A DNA stretch of 38,552 bases, taken from contig JAGQPR010000015.1 in the NCBI GenBank assembly GCA_020426625.1, forward strand, positions 1-38,552, in the 5' to 3' direction. Below the pieces are notes generated by a model, which was given only the letters and a program-made list of their open reading frames with translations, did no database searches and was not told where the DNA came from. Made by a program: the position numbers and the translations under genes. The stretch is from Planctomycetales bacterium (GTDB lineage: Bacteria > Planctomycetota > Planctomycetia > Pirellulales > Pirellulaceae). Shown piece by piece: positions 1 through 8,676 of this stretch (positions are counted from its first letter, which is position 1; every line of letters starts with the position of its first letter).

Positions 1-90
1 CGCCTGCCAAGGGCATCCAATTTCATCAATGAAACTACTGTCAACCTAGTCAAAACTGCATTTCAGGGAGTTGATGCATGGCGTCTTTAA
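1..90 (+). CDS. Possible C-terminal tail of an upstream gene (partial)
   Basis: Reading frame 1 is open from the first base to a TAA at 88-90 and would end in about 29 residues (…FINETTVNLVKTAF…DAWRL). It would overlap the start of the ClpV gene by 13 bases, which is common between genes of one operon. Type VI secretion clusters often place tssG or another tss gene directly before clpV, so this may be such a neighbour, but the tail is too short to assign. The other two forward frames are closed by base 48. It could be chance. Confidence 0.3.
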   Translation, partial: RLPRASNFINETTVNLVKTAFQGVDAWRL

Positions 91-2813
91 ACCTCAAGTC
101 GCTGGTCTCGAAACTGAATCCACTTTGCCGCCAGTCATTGGAAGGGGCTGCCGGTCTGTGCCTTTCTAGAACCAACCATAACGTCGAAATAGAACACTGG
201 TTGACCAAGATAACCGAGCGAACTGACGGTGACTTTGAAGCGATCGTCAAAGAATACGATTTGAATATGTCGCGCCTGTTGGCTGATTTGCAGAAGACGC
301 TGGACCGATTTAAGACGGGCAACGGTCGACCGCCAGCCCTGGGGCAGCACATTGTGGATTTGATTCGCGATGCGTGGTTGATAGCCTCAGTCGAGTTCGG
401 TGAGTCATCGATCCGCAGCGGGTTTATGATCATGGCGTTGGTCGGCTCCGAGACTCTGTCCCGTGTTGCCTCTGCCTGCAGTGCGGAACTGGACAAGATT
501 TCCTACGAATCTCTTAAGAAATCCCTATACGACATTTGTCAGGATTCGTCGGAAAACGCAAGTGTCAGCACGAGCGGTGCGTCTGCCGATGGCGCCGGAG
601 GCAAACGGACTGGTCCCACGAAGACTCCTTCATTGGATCAATTCACCATCGATCTGACAGACCGAGCGCGTCGTGGCGAGATTGATCCGGTGCTGGGGCG
701 AGACGATGAAATTCGACAGGTCATCGATATCCTGTGCCGACGCCGGCAAAACAATCCAATTCTTACTGGAGAACCTGGTGTTGGAAAAACGGCCGTGGCC
801 GAAGGGTTTGCGCTGCGAATTGCCGAGGGCGATGTTCCTCCTGCGCTGCAGAATGTGACCCTGCGAGTCTTAGACTTGGCATTGCTGCAAGCAGGTGCTG
901 GAGTGAAAGGAGAATTCGAAAACCGTCTCAAGTCCGTCATTGAAGAAGTAAAATCTTCCGCTACGCCAATCATTCTTTTCATCGATGAGGCGCATACGTT
1001 GATTGGTGCTGGTGGGCAGGCTGGACAGGGGGACGCGGCGAACCTGATCAAACCTGCGCTCGCACGAGGGGAATTGCGAACGATCGCGGCGACTACTTGG
1101 GCGGAATACAAGAAGTATTTTGAGCGTGATGCCGCGCTCGCCAGGCGGTTTCAGGTGGTCAATGTGCTCGAACCCAGTGAGAGTTCGGCAATTGACATGC
1201 TGCGAGGTTTGGTGGCCACGCTGGAAACTCACCATAAAGTACGAATTCTAAGCGAGGCGGTGGAAGACGCAGTCAAGCTATCTAACCGGTATATTTCTGG
1301 TCGACAATTGCCGGACAAAGCCATCAGCTTGCTCGACACAACTTGTGCACGCATTGGACTAAGTCAGAATTCGACTCCGCCTGCTATCGAGGCTTGCGTT
1401 CGCAAACTACAACAACTGGCGACGACGATCGGCATACTGGAACGTGAGAACGAGGCTGGTGCCGATCACGGCGCGCGCATTGACGAGCTGAGAAGCGAAG
1501 AACAGCGAGTTGCTGCAGAGAAGGAGACTTTGGAAGCCCGTTGGCAAACCGAATTGAATCTAGTCAGTAGAATCAACGAGCGTCGAGCTGCATTGAACGA
1601 AACTCTCAAGTCCGCTAGCAGCCCGGAATCGCCAGCTGCACAGCCAGAGAATTCGGCAAAAAAGCCAGCGGACACTGCCGAGACAGCTGGCGAAGTAGCG
1701 CCAGAAATTAGCAAGCTGTCTCGCGAAGAATTGAAAGCGGATATCGCTAAGCTGGAAGAGGAGTTGTCGGCGCTGCAGGGAGACGAACCACTAGTCTTTG
1801 CCTGTTGTGATTCAGGGTCTGTGGCGGCGACCGTCGCCGCCTGGACCGGCATCCCCGTGGGTAGAATGGTGTCCAACGAGATCAGAACGATCTTGAATCT
1901 AAAGGACCGTATGGAAGAACAGGTCGTCGGCCAGACGCACGCTTTGAGCCAAATTGCCGAAAGCATCCAAACATCGCGCGCCAAGTTGACCGATCCCAGT
2001 AGACCGATCGGCGTTTTCTTGCTGGCTGGCACTAGCGGCGTGGGTAAGACTGAAACTGCCCTGACGTTGGCCGAATTGCTGTATGGCGGTGAACAAAATG
2101 TGACGGTAATCAACATGTCCGAGTTCAAAGAGGAACACAAAGTTTCTCTGTTAATGGGATCGCCTCCGGGCTATGTTGGCTACGGCGAGGGTGGAGTGTT
2201 GACCGAAGCGGTCCGACGCAAGCCTTACAGCGTTCTTCTGCTGGACGAAATGGAAAAAGCTCATCCGGGTGTTCAGGATGTCTTTTACCAAGTATTCGAC
2301 AAAGGTCATATGAAGGATGGCGAGGGGCGAGACATCGACTTTAAGAATACCGTGATCATTATGACTTCCAACGCTGGAACAGACTTGATCAAGTCATTGT
2401 GCGCCGATCCAGATACGATGCCGTCGCCAACTGCATTGGCTGAGACGCTTCATCCAGAGCTACTCAAGACGTTTAAGCCAGCTTTTCTTGGTCGCGTAAC
2501 CGTGATTCCTTACTTCCCTCTGGCCGACGAGATCATGCGCCGTATTATTCGGCTCAAGCTTGGCAAAGTCGTCCGTCGAGTCACCGAAAACTATGGTGCG
2601 CGCATGGAATATACGGACAAGGTCGTCGACACAATTGCATCTCGATGCACCGAGGTTGACACTGGTGCTAGAAATGTCGACAAGATTTTGAACAAAACGT
2701 TGCTGCCAGAGTTGTCGAGCGAATTCTTGACCAGCATGGCCGACGGCGTGGAATTCAAGTCGGTTTTGATCGATGCGGATGAGAATGGTTTCCAGTACAC
2801 GCTGCAGCCGTAA
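78..2813 (+). CDS. clpV: Type VI secretion AAA+ ATPase ClpV (TssH)
   Basis: Hexameric unfoldase of the Clp/HSP100 class that disassembles contracted TssB/TssC sheaths in the cytoplasm so that the type VI apparatus can fire again. The 911 residues show an N-terminal Clp repeat domain (about 10-155), a first AAA+ module with Walker A GEPGVGKT (231-238) and Walker B ILFIDEAH (about 299-306), a coiled-coil middle region (about 425-590), and a second AAA+ module with Walker A GTSGVGKT (651-658) and Walker B LLLDEMEKAH (about 720). The N-terminal stretch ERTDGDFEAIVKEY and the following region are typical of ClpV rather than ClpB. An Ala/Pro/Glu-rich insert (about 515-545) interrupts the middle domain. 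The ATG at 78 has AGGGAG at 65-70. The gene runs head-on into the next gene with 3 bases between stops, so any other T6SS genes of this cluster must lie to the left of the window. Confidence 0.93.
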   Translation: MASLNLKSLVSKLNPLCRQSLEGAAGLCLSRTNHNVEIEHWLTKITERTDGDFEAIVKEYDLNMSRLLADLQKTLDRFKTGNGRPPALGQHIVDLIRDAWLIASVEFGESSIRSGFMIMALVGSETLSRVASACSAELDKISYESLKKSLYDICQDSSENASVSTSGASADGAGGKRTGPTKTPSLDQFTIDLTDRARRGEIDPVLGRDDEIRQVIDILCRRRQNNPILTGEPGVGKTAVAEGFALRIAEGDVPPALQNVTLRVLDLALLQAGAGVKGEFENRLKSVIEEVKSSATPIILFIDEAHTLIGAGGQAGQGDAANLIKPALARGELRTIAATTWAEYKKYFERDAALARRFQVVNVLEPSESSAIDMLRGLVATLETHHKVRILSEAVEDAVKLSNRYISGRQLPDKAISLLDTTCARIGLSQNSTPPAIEACVRKLQQLATTIGILERENEAGADHGARIDELRSEEQRVAAEKETLEARWQTELNLVSRINERRAALNETLKSASSPESPAAQPENSAKKPADTAETAGEVAPEISKLSREELKADIAKLEEELSALQGDEPLVFACCDSGSVAATVAAWTGIPVGRMVSNEIRTILNLKDRMEEQVVGQTHALSQIAESIQTSRAKLTDPSRPIGVFLLAGTSGVGKTETALTLAELLYGGEQNVTVINMSEFKEEHKVSLLMGSPPGYVGYGEGGVLTEAVRRKPYSVLLLDEMEKAHPGVQDVFYQVFDKGHMKDGEGRDIDFKNTVIIMTSNAGTDLIKSLCADPDTMPSPTALAETLHPELLKTFKPAFLGRVTVIPYFPLADEIMRRIIRLKLGKVVRRVTENYGARMEYTDKVVDTIASRCTEVDTGARNVDKILNKTLLPELSSEFLTSMADGVEFKSVLIDADENGFQYTLQP

Positions 2814-2816
2814 ATG

Positions 2817-3911
2817 TTAGTTGGACTCGACGGTGGCAAAGTGTGCGTTGATTCGCTCAGCGGCCGCTCGGATTTCATCCTGTTGTCCAATGATGCTGAA
2901 CGCACCAAGCTGTTCATGATTTAGGATCTGCATCTCCGGTCCACCCGGAGTGCTGTCTGTGGGCACGTTGAGCAGTCCGATGGCGTCTCGCACTGCGGTT
3001 GTGCTGCCGGATAGCACGGTCAACAAATGCCCATCGGCAAGGATTCGTACGAGCGCATCGGGCGATGTGGTTGCTGGCGAATCTTCCTTGGCCGTGGACG
3101 CCTTGTCGCTGGGGGTGTTCGACTCGACTGTATTGGAGCTGCCGGTCGTCGATCCGGGCGAACTTCGGCGATAGGGGGAGCTGCGGGCGTCGAGCTCCGC
3201 CAGAGTCTTCCTCATCCGGGCCAAAGTCTCGGGCATCGCGCGAACGAAAAGTATGTTAGCTTTCTCATCACTGGCAACGTACACGACTTGGTGGTAGTAC
3301 AGTCGGTCAAGCACTTGTCGAATGGCCTCTAGGTCAGCAAAGTAAACAGCCATGGCTTGAAGTTTCGTTTTTGAGAGATCTCCACTGGGAGATTCTGGAG
3401 GAAGTTCTACATGCCGAGCTTTCGTTTTCGACGTGACCGCAATGGTCCGCTCGCGTACCTCAATATCCAAATTGATCGATTCCAGCAGCAAGGTGAGCGC
3501 GGTACGTAAGGATATTTCTTCAGGCAAATCGAGAGAGACACGGCTTTGCGGTGAAAGTTCTTCGAACGCCAGTCCTTCCACATCCAACGATAATGGCAGC
3601 CTGGTCATCTGCCCAAGCGTTTGCACAACTCTTTCAAGTGAAGCGTTTGAGTATTTGACGGTAACCGGCATACCCAATGTGTTTGAAAGTTGCTGCTTGA
3701 GTTCAAGTGACTCATTTTTCTGGAGCCGGGGAGCAACAGGTGGCGTTAGAGTTTGTGCCAAGCTTGGGCCTGGTCCTACCACAAATGCAAGGAAACTTGC
3801 CGCCATGAACGAAAAGCTCCAACGACTGATGGCAACACATTTGAAACCCACCAGATAGCTGACCTGCCGCAGGTTCGCGGGAACTAGTGAATAACACATG
3901 GGCAGTTCCAA
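2817..3911 (-). CDS. Secreted protein with secretin-type N domains (no pore domain)
   Basis: A 364-residue protein with a hydrophobic leader (about 34-53, ending GPSLAQ) that should export it to the periplasm. Residues 80-162 look like an STN/secretin short N-terminal domain (the LPEEISLRTALTLLLESI stretch followed by IEVRERTIAVT). Residues 183-245 look like a secretin N1-type module (AVYFADLEAIRQVLDRLYY…ANILFVRAMPETLARM). A Ser/Thr/Pro-rich linker (245-285) follows, then a small alpha/beta repeat (286-364). The beta-barrel secretin domain is absent, so it is not a pore by itself. The start is uncertain: the first ATG gives a long pre-leader segment, and a GTG at 3851 would give a more usual signal peptide. 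Domain names come from pattern recognition. Its role is unknown; the tail-to-tail position next to clpV gives no operon link. Confidence 0.75.
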   Translation of the reverse strand: MELPMCYSLVPANLRQVSYLVGFKCVAISRWSFSFMAASFLAFVVGPGPSLAQTLTPPVAPRLQKNESLELKQQLSNTLGMPVTVKYSNASLERVVQTLGQMTRLPLSLDVEGLAFEELSPQSRVSLDLPEEISLRTALTLLLESINLDIEVRERTIAVTSKTKARHVELPPESPSGDLSKTKLQAMAVYFADLEAIRQVLDRLYYHQVVYVASDEKANILFVRAMPETLARMRKTLAELDARSSPYRRSSPGSTTGSSNTVESNTPSDKASTAKEDSPATTSPDALVRILADGHLLTVLSGSTTAVRDAIGLLNVPTDSTPGGPEMQILNHEQLGAFSIIGQQDEIRAAAERINAHFATVESN

Positions 3912-4417
3912 ATTTTACTTATTTAGATTTGCGGAAAAGTAACTCGCTCTTGATCTGGTCAATCATCACAGCGGAGCACGATGGCCAAAATGAACATGAC
4001 CAAGATGTGTTTGTGCAGATCCTTGGATAGTTTACGCTAATATCTCGTAATGGATTGTAATTTCCAAGCATCTCACGCTTTTGCTCTTGCCGTCGCGTGT
4101 TCAAAGCATATGCCTTATTCTCAACATGCGATGAGCACAAACGAAGCCTGCGTTATAATGACACACAGGCAATTCTCTATTCTCCCTCCTGGTGCTCTGT
4201 CAACATTGGATTTAGGGTGTAGTGATTACGTGGGATAAGCTTCCAGCTTGCCAATTCCAGGTGAAGATGCTCATGTCAAGCAAGATGCTTACGCCACTTC
4301 CTTATGTACCTAATGTTGACAGAGCAGTAGTTTGGATGCGGCCACGGGGGTTATGTTAGGTCGTGAGGCCTGCCAAACTGGGACGATTCTTTTCACCATA
4401 TGATTGAGGTTCTGATT
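3912..4417. other. Intergenic region between divergent genes; holds an inverted-repeat unit
   Basis: About 500 bases separate the secretin-N protein (leftward) from the sugar isomerase-like gene (rightward), so promoters for both should be here, but I cannot pick convincing -35/-10 pairs. Short open frames exist in both directions but have no ribosome site or recognisable content. The only clear structure is the inverted-repeat unit at 4194-4325, listed separately. Confidence 0.6.
4194..4325. repeat. 132-bp unit bounded by perfect 14-bp inverted repeats
   Basis: GCTCTGTCAACATT at 4194-4207 is repeated as its exact reverse complement at 4312-4325. Inside, GTGGGATAAGC (4230-4240) pairs with GCTTACGCCAC (4288-4298) with two mismatches, so the unit could fold as a long interrupted stem. 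No open frame of note lies within. It may be a MITE-like mobile fragment, a structured leader of the downstream gene, or a pair of protein-binding half sites. I did not see clear target-site duplications. Confidence 0.55.
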
Positions 4418-5302
4418 ATGCAACGACGTACTTTTGTGGCTACTTCAACGGCAGCATCGCTGGCATCTGTGCTAGCCAGACCAATACGTGCTTTGGGAGC
4501 AGCCACTGAGAAAAATGGAATTGGGCTTCAACTGTGGACGGTTCGAAACCAGCTGACCAATGACGTGAGCGGTACGCTGAAGGCGGTAGTTGACGCCGGC
4601 TACAAGCAAGTCGAATTGATGAACATCGCGGAAAGCGCAGATATCGTTCGTACAGCCAAGGACTTGGGTTTAGAGGTTCGCAGCGCTTTTTTCAACTGGG
4701 AGACGATCGCGGTGCCCAGCAATTCCAACGCGCCTGCGATCGAGAAACTGATCGACTCGGCCAAGGAGTATGGCCTGGAATACATGGTATTTGGTTACAT
4801 CGGTAAACAAGCTCGGGATACCAGCGACAAACTTAAGGGCATTGCGGACAGGACCAATGCGGCGGCAGAAAAGGTTCATGCTGCGGGCATGAAGCTCAGC
4901 TACCACAATCATGCCTTTGAATTCGAGAAACTTGACAACGGCAAGACAGGGTTTGAGATTTTCATGGAAGGTTTTGATCCGCAGCTGGTCAATTTTGAAT
5001 TGGATGTGTTCTGGGCGGCGATCGGTGGCTGGGCTCCAATCGATACGATGAAGAAACTGGGTAAGCGACTTGGCCAAATCCATCTGAAAGACCTTAAAGC
5101 CGGGCAAGGCACAATCTATGACGAGGGTAAAGTGCCCAATGATGCATTCCAGGAAGTTGGCAACGGAATCTTGGACATGAAGTCTATTGTTCAATTGGCT
5201 ACAGACTACGGTGTAACTCAATTTCATGTGGAGCAGGATCAGTCGCCAGACCCAATCGCGAGCATCGGTCAGAGCAGTCGTTACGTCAAGACGATTTGGT
5301 AA
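4418..5302 (+). CDS. Sugar phosphate isomerase/epimerase family protein (TIM barrel, Tat-type leader)
   Basis: A 294-residue member of the xylose isomerase-like TIM-barrel family (AP endonuclease family 2 fold). The N-terminus MQRRTFVATSTAASLASVLA is a twin-arginine-style leader, so the folded enzyme is probably exported. Metal- and substrate-site patterns are visible: VELMN (65-69), YHNHAFEF (162-169), ELDVFW (194-199), HLKD (222-225) and HVEQD (270-274). An in-frame ATG lies at 4400, but the one at 4418 is preferred because GAGGT sits 8 bases before it and it places the RR motif at the very N-terminus. The substrate is unknown; planctomycetes carry many such exported paralogs, thought to act on sugars or polyols. 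It converges with the nnrE-like gene, with only 4 bases between their ends. Confidence 0.88.
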   Translation: MQRRTFVATSTAASLASVLARPIRALGAATEKNGIGLQLWTVRNQLTNDVSGTLKAVVDAGYKQVELMNIAESADIVRTAKDLGLEVRSAFFNWETIAVPSNSNAPAIEKLIDSAKEYGLEYMVFGYIGKQARDTSDKLKGIADRTNAAAEKVHAAGMKLSYHNHAFEFEKLDNGKTGFEIFMEGFDPQLVNFELDVFWAAIGGWAPIDTMKKLGKRLGQIHLKDLKAGQGTIYDEGKVPNDAFQEVGNGILDMKSIVQLATDYGVTQFHVEQDQSPDPIASIGQSSRYVKTIW

Positions 5303-5306
5303 GTTC

Positions 5307-6092
5307 TCAGCAACTGAATTCCGGCCATTGCAGTACCTGGGCAATCATGTCGCACGGAAGGCCTATCGGAAGAACTGAGATTTCGCCGAACAAGCTTGCG
5401 TCCCTGAGCATCGCTGGTTTACGAGCTACAAACGTTAGCGTAGCATCTGCGCGAAAGTAATTCGGATAGGCATGCCCCGATTCGGAATCGATGCCCGTCG
5501 GCATGTCGATGGCGACGCGCGAGGCAGTTGACGAATTGGCTTGATCACACCAGGCGTCCAGTGGGGGCCGCAGCGCGCCAGCGGCGCCGGTCCCCAGCAT
5601 GGCATCTACAATGAGATCACTGGCAAGCAACTCTTGTCTAAAGACGTTAGGCGAAGGCGATGAGTTGTCAAAAATTGAGTCCCGGAAAAAAGATATCCCT
5701 TCACTTGAGACTGCCGTCAGTATGCGAAGATTGGCCAGAGAGTCCGCTGACAGTCGATCGGGCGGCACGCTGATCGCGACTGTACATGGCCAGCCACGAG
5801 CTCTCAAGTGGCGGGCGATGGCTAGTCCGTCTCCAGCGTTGTTGCCGCGTCCGCAAAGAATGGTAGTCCGGGGGCCAGCGTCTCGCTCTTGGCGTTCTTT
5901 GCCAACAAAACGATTCACCAGCCAGTTCACGCAACCCAAAGCTGCGTTTTCCATCAGGACTAGCGAACTCATGTGGAATTTATCTATCGCAATCTGGTCG
6001 ACGCGACGGATCTGTTCCGTTGAAAGAGTTAGTTCAGCAAGTTGCTGCCACGTAGCCATCACATAAAATTCTCTTGGAATCCCATTGAGCAC
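5307..6092 (-). CDS. nnrE: NAD(P)H-hydrate epimerase (YjeF N-terminal domain)
   Basis: Epimerises the R and S forms of damaged NAD(P)H hydrate (NAD(P)HX) so that a dehydratase can restore the cofactor; cytoplasmic. The 261-residue product is a complete YjeF_N domain: helix with KFHMSSLVLMENAALG, the nucleotide-binding loop CGRGNNAGDGLAIARHL, SDLIVDAMLGTGAAGALRPP and AIDMPTGIDSESGHAY. The usual GNNGGDG loop reads GNNAGDG here. The dehydratase domain (NnrD), fused to NnrE in many bacteria, is absent, so that step must be encoded elsewhere. The start may instead be the in-frame ATG at 6059 (MATWQQL…), which removes 11 residues that do not look like the family. Confidence 0.9.
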   Translation of the reverse strand: MLNGIPREFYVMATWQQLAELTLSTEQIRRVDQIAIDKFHMSSLVLMENAALGCVNWLVNRFVGKERQERDAGPRTTILCGRGNNAGDGLAIARHLRARGWPCTVAISVPPDRLSADSLANLRILTAVSSEGISFFRDSIFDNSSPSPNVFRQELLASDLIVDAMLGTGAAGALRPPLDAWCDQANSSTASRVAIDMPTGIDSESGHAYPNYFRADATLTFVARKPAMLRDASLFGEISVLPIGLPCDMIAQVLQWPEFSC

Positions 6093-6290
6093 CCTCGGTC
6101 GCTGCGATTAGATTATAGCGGTGCGAGACGTGGTCGTGAAAAGCGGAAAGCTTGCTGATTGTAACGCTTCTGGTATGGATCGCTGAGTAGAGTCAATGGA
6201 TGGTCGCCAGTTTGCCAAGATCCCTTTTCAAGGTTTGATATTGTCTTGCCGCCGATCTGACGTTCAACAGTAACACTGCGGGAGTTTTCA

Positions 6291-6533
6291 ATGCCATTAT
6301 TTGAATACCATTGCAAAAGCTGTGGGTCGGAAACAGAGATACTGGTTCGCAACGTGGAGCAAACGCCAGTGTGTCCAGATTGCGGCGCAAACGATTTGGA
6401 AAAATTACTCAGTGTGGTGGCGGCACCAAGTGTATCCGGTAGCAGTTCACTGCCTGTGTGCGAATCCAGCGCTCGACCCTCAGGAAACTGCGGGCGACCT
6501 CAATGTGGCAGTGGATCCTGCATGTTTGGCTAA
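6291..6533 (+). CDS. FmdB-family zinc ribbon protein
   Basis: A small (80-residue) cytoplasmic protein of the FmdB type. It opens MPLFEYHCKSCG, the standard start of this family, with two Cys pairs, CKSC (8-11) and CPDC (about 28-31), forming a zinc ribbon. A third Cys cluster, CGRPQCGSGSC, lies near the C-terminus and may add a second metal site. GGGAG at 6280-6284 is spaced 6 bases from the ATG. FmdB was named as a putative regulator of formamidase, but the role of most members is not known. It stands alone between the leftward nnrE gene and a long intergenic stretch. Confidence 0.9.
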   Translation: MPLFEYHCKSCGSETEILVRNVEQTPVCPDCGANDLEKLLSVVAAPSVSGSSSLPVCESSARPSGNCGRPQCGSGSCMFG

Positions 6534-7112
6534 CGGGCGCTAGCTAGCTTAACTCTGTAGTTTTCGGCGAGCGTGAACAGAAGGAGCCATCTGCCGGATG
6601 GCTCCTGCCGCACAGGTGGCTTTGTGCGGAATAAAGTCTCCGACCGAAAACCCGATTCCACTCGACATGCGGAACCTGCCTGCGAGTTGTCCTCCGGAAC
6701 TGCGAAGCACAGATTGTAGCCTGGGCTGAGCGGTTAACGAGTAACACGAGTTTACGCGCAACCCCAGGGTTTGTGACCAGCGCCGCAGGGCGAACCAATG
6801 GTGGCTTGATTATCACAAATTTCGTCGCTGAGTTCGCAACATCCGAGGTTGTCTCTTCTCCGCGGCGTCTAGGAGCCGACGTGAGCACGGAAACACGTGC
6901 CATCGGCCTGCTATCACACTTCCATCTCTTATTGAGGTAGCTTCGGGGGGATACCAACTGGTAATGCGTGTTGCGGTTCGAATGAAATCAACAAGAGAGA
7001 CTCCCAATATGCAAGGTCGCCTCCCCACCCCCCGCGGCGTCATTCCTGGTTATTCTCGTATTGACATTACACTCTAATACACCGCGTTTGAACGCGGCCG
7101 AAAACTGGAGGA
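6534..7112. other. Long intergenic region with degenerate repeat sequence
   Basis: No convincing gene. A leftward open frame of 137 codons (6544-6957) has no family resemblance and looks like translated repeat DNA. Bases 6970-6999 match bases 9002-9031 at 24 of 30 positions in the same orientation, marking a degenerate dispersed intergenic repeat. The hairpin after the FmdB gene is listed separately. Confidence 0.55.
6582..6606. terminator. Perfect 10-bp stem hairpin after the FmdB gene
   Basis: AGGAGCCATC (6582-6591) and GATGGCTCCT (6597-6606) form a perfect stem with a 5-base loop, about 50 bases after the FmdB stop. No T-run follows, so it is at best a weak intrinsic terminator; it could instead be an mRNA-stabilising hairpin. 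Confidence 0.45.
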
Positions 7113-7340
7113 GTGACCGACGTCGACGACTGTTGGGCGGGCGACTTTGAAGAGAACGAAGCCATTGATCTGACGGCCGTAGATTTCTACAGTTGGATAT
7201 CTTGTCTGGGCAACATTGCAGGAGTTACGTCAGTTTACGACCTTGTCGCTGAAGTAGTTCAATATCCCGACCCGTATCTGGACCTTAGTTTTGTACCAAT
7301 GGATAACGAATACATTTTCGAATATCAGCCTGTGCTTTGA
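7113..7340 (+). CDS. Hypothetical small acidic protein (doubtful)
   Basis: A 75-residue frame starting at a GTG at 7113. The composition is strongly acidic (TDVDDC, DFEENEAIDL, VPMDNEYIFEY) with a hydrophobic core, more protein-like than the surrounding repeat DNA. GGAGGA directly abuts the GTG, which is too close for a normal ribosome site, and no other start exists between the upstream stop (7089-7091) and the GTG. It may be the remnant of a longer gene. It ends 52 bases before the secreted protein gene that follows. I do not recognise a family. Confidence 0.35.
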   Translation: MTDVDDCWAGDFEENEAIDLTAVDFYSWISCLGNIAGVTSVYDLVAEVVQYPDPYLDLSFVPMDNEYIFEYQPVL

Positions 7341-7392
7341 TCGCACCACCTTTTTTTGCTCTCGAGTTGCAAGACCTGAGGAGTGGAACGGC

Positions 7393-8676
7393 ATGAAGAA
7401 CTATCTAATTTTCGTCGCGTTTCTCGTGCATGCGGCCAATGCCAATAGTCACGAACCACCGTTGGAAGCCGCTTTGGATAGCTTCAATTATTGGGAGCTA
7501 TCGTTTCAGGTTCTTCGGTCAGAGGTGATACGCGATGCCCTGCAGGTTGCGCCGTGGCAAGATGCTGCTATCCGTAACATGCGAAGCGGCGAAAAAATGC
7601 ATTCGCTTTTCAACAAGCGACAAATCGAATCACTAGTGCAAAAAGCCGAAGACGCAAAGCAGCTGGAAATTGCCGAAGATTTGGAAAAGTCTCTTAGAGG
7701 AATGCCTACAACTGACCGTGTTGCAAGAAGGGATCGAGAAAGGGTGCGTATGCAGCGCGTATTATCCAACGCTGCCACCGGTCGCACTGCTACATTACTA
7801 TCGATGGACAGCGAAGTTCAAGGTGAGCTTCGAAAGATTCTCACCAAGGAGCAAATGAGCCAGCTGCGGCCCACTGTCATGCGCCTGAAATTCAGTAAAG
7901 GATACTTGCCATTTGAAGACAAGGAGTTTATCGAATTTTGCGGTTTGTCGGATGCTGATTTGAGACTTCTCAACCCACAGGTCCTGGAAGCCAAAATTCA
8001 ATACGAGGCGCAAGTCTCGCAAGTGAGAAGCCACCATGCGAAGCAAGTACTAAATGTTTTACCTCCAGCGGCATTGCAATTGTTCCTTGATTACATCGGC
8101 AACTCCCTCGTGCCAAACGTAACCATTAAAGCGGATAGCAATGTCACTTCTATTCCGTTTCCACCATTATCACAGTTGGCGACAATCTTGGGGACACCGG
8201 ATTTGCAAAAAACGATCAAAGTTTCGGAAACGCAACTTGTTCAACTTCGTGGGATTCACGAAAAGTATTTGAGCGATGTGCGTGAGCCTCCGAAGGGGAA
8301 AAGCATGACTCAACAAATTGAGCAGGCTGAGGCTTTTCTTCGCAAGGCAGCCGAGCAAGTCTTGACGAGTGAACAATCGCTTGCCTTGGCCAGACAACGG
8401 GCCTTGGAATCATTCCTGCGCGATTACAGTGCTCCTTTTGCTCAAGCCGAAATAGCCGACAACTACCTAACGCTCACGAAGGATGAAGCCGAGGAAATAC
8501 GGAAATTTGCAGCAGAAGAAATGCGTATTGCTCGCAAAACGATTCGCGAACTGGACCAAGAAGTATTCCGATCACTTTCAGCAAAACTGAATGATGACGC
8601 AAGAAAACGGAGCCGAGATTTATTTGAAGGTGTCTGGACGATTGATTTGCCAGTTGGCATATGGGTGCAGATGTGA
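7393..8676 (+). CDS. Secreted, mostly helical protein of unknown function
   Basis: A 427-residue protein that starts MKNYLIFVAFLVHAANANSHE, a signal peptide with likely cleavage after ANA, so it is exported. The rest is charged and predicted by eye to be largely alpha-helical, with heptad-like stretches (for example around the segments starting KAEDAKQLEIAEDLE and LTKDEAEEIRKFAAEEM). Several KILTKEQMSQLRP- and VLTSEQSLAL-like segments resemble helical repeats found in planctomycete secreted proteins that monitor 'LTPEQ'-type motifs, but I cannot name a family. The frame opens further upstream (7291), but the ATG at 7393 is preceded by GAGGAG at 7378-7383 and begins the signal peptide, so it is chosen. 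Confidence 0.75.
   Translation: MKNYLIFVAFLVHAANANSHEPPLEAALDSFNYWELSFQVLRSEVIRDALQVAPWQDAAIRNMRSGEKMHSLFNKRQIESLVQKAEDAKQLEIAEDLEKSLRGMPTTDRVARRDRERVRMQRVLSNAATGRTATLLSMDSEVQGELRKILTKEQMSQLRPTVMRLKFSKGYLPFEDKEFIEFCGLSDADLRLLNPQVLEAKIQYEAQVSQVRSHHAKQVLNVLPPAALQLFLDYIGNSLVPNVTIKADSNVTSIPFPPLSQLATILGTPDLQKTIKVSETQLVQLRGIHEKYLSDVREPPKGKSMTQQIEQAEAFLRKAAEQVLTSEQSLALARQRALESFLRDYSAPFAQAEIADNYLTLTKDEAEEIRKFAAEEMRIARKTIRELDQEVFRSLSAKLNDDARKRSRDLFEGVWTIDLPVGIWVQM

Noticed and set aside
6544..6957. 137-codon leftward open frame after the FmdB gene
   Set aside because: Composition is Arg/Ser/Thr-rich without structure, and the region carries degenerate repeat sequence.
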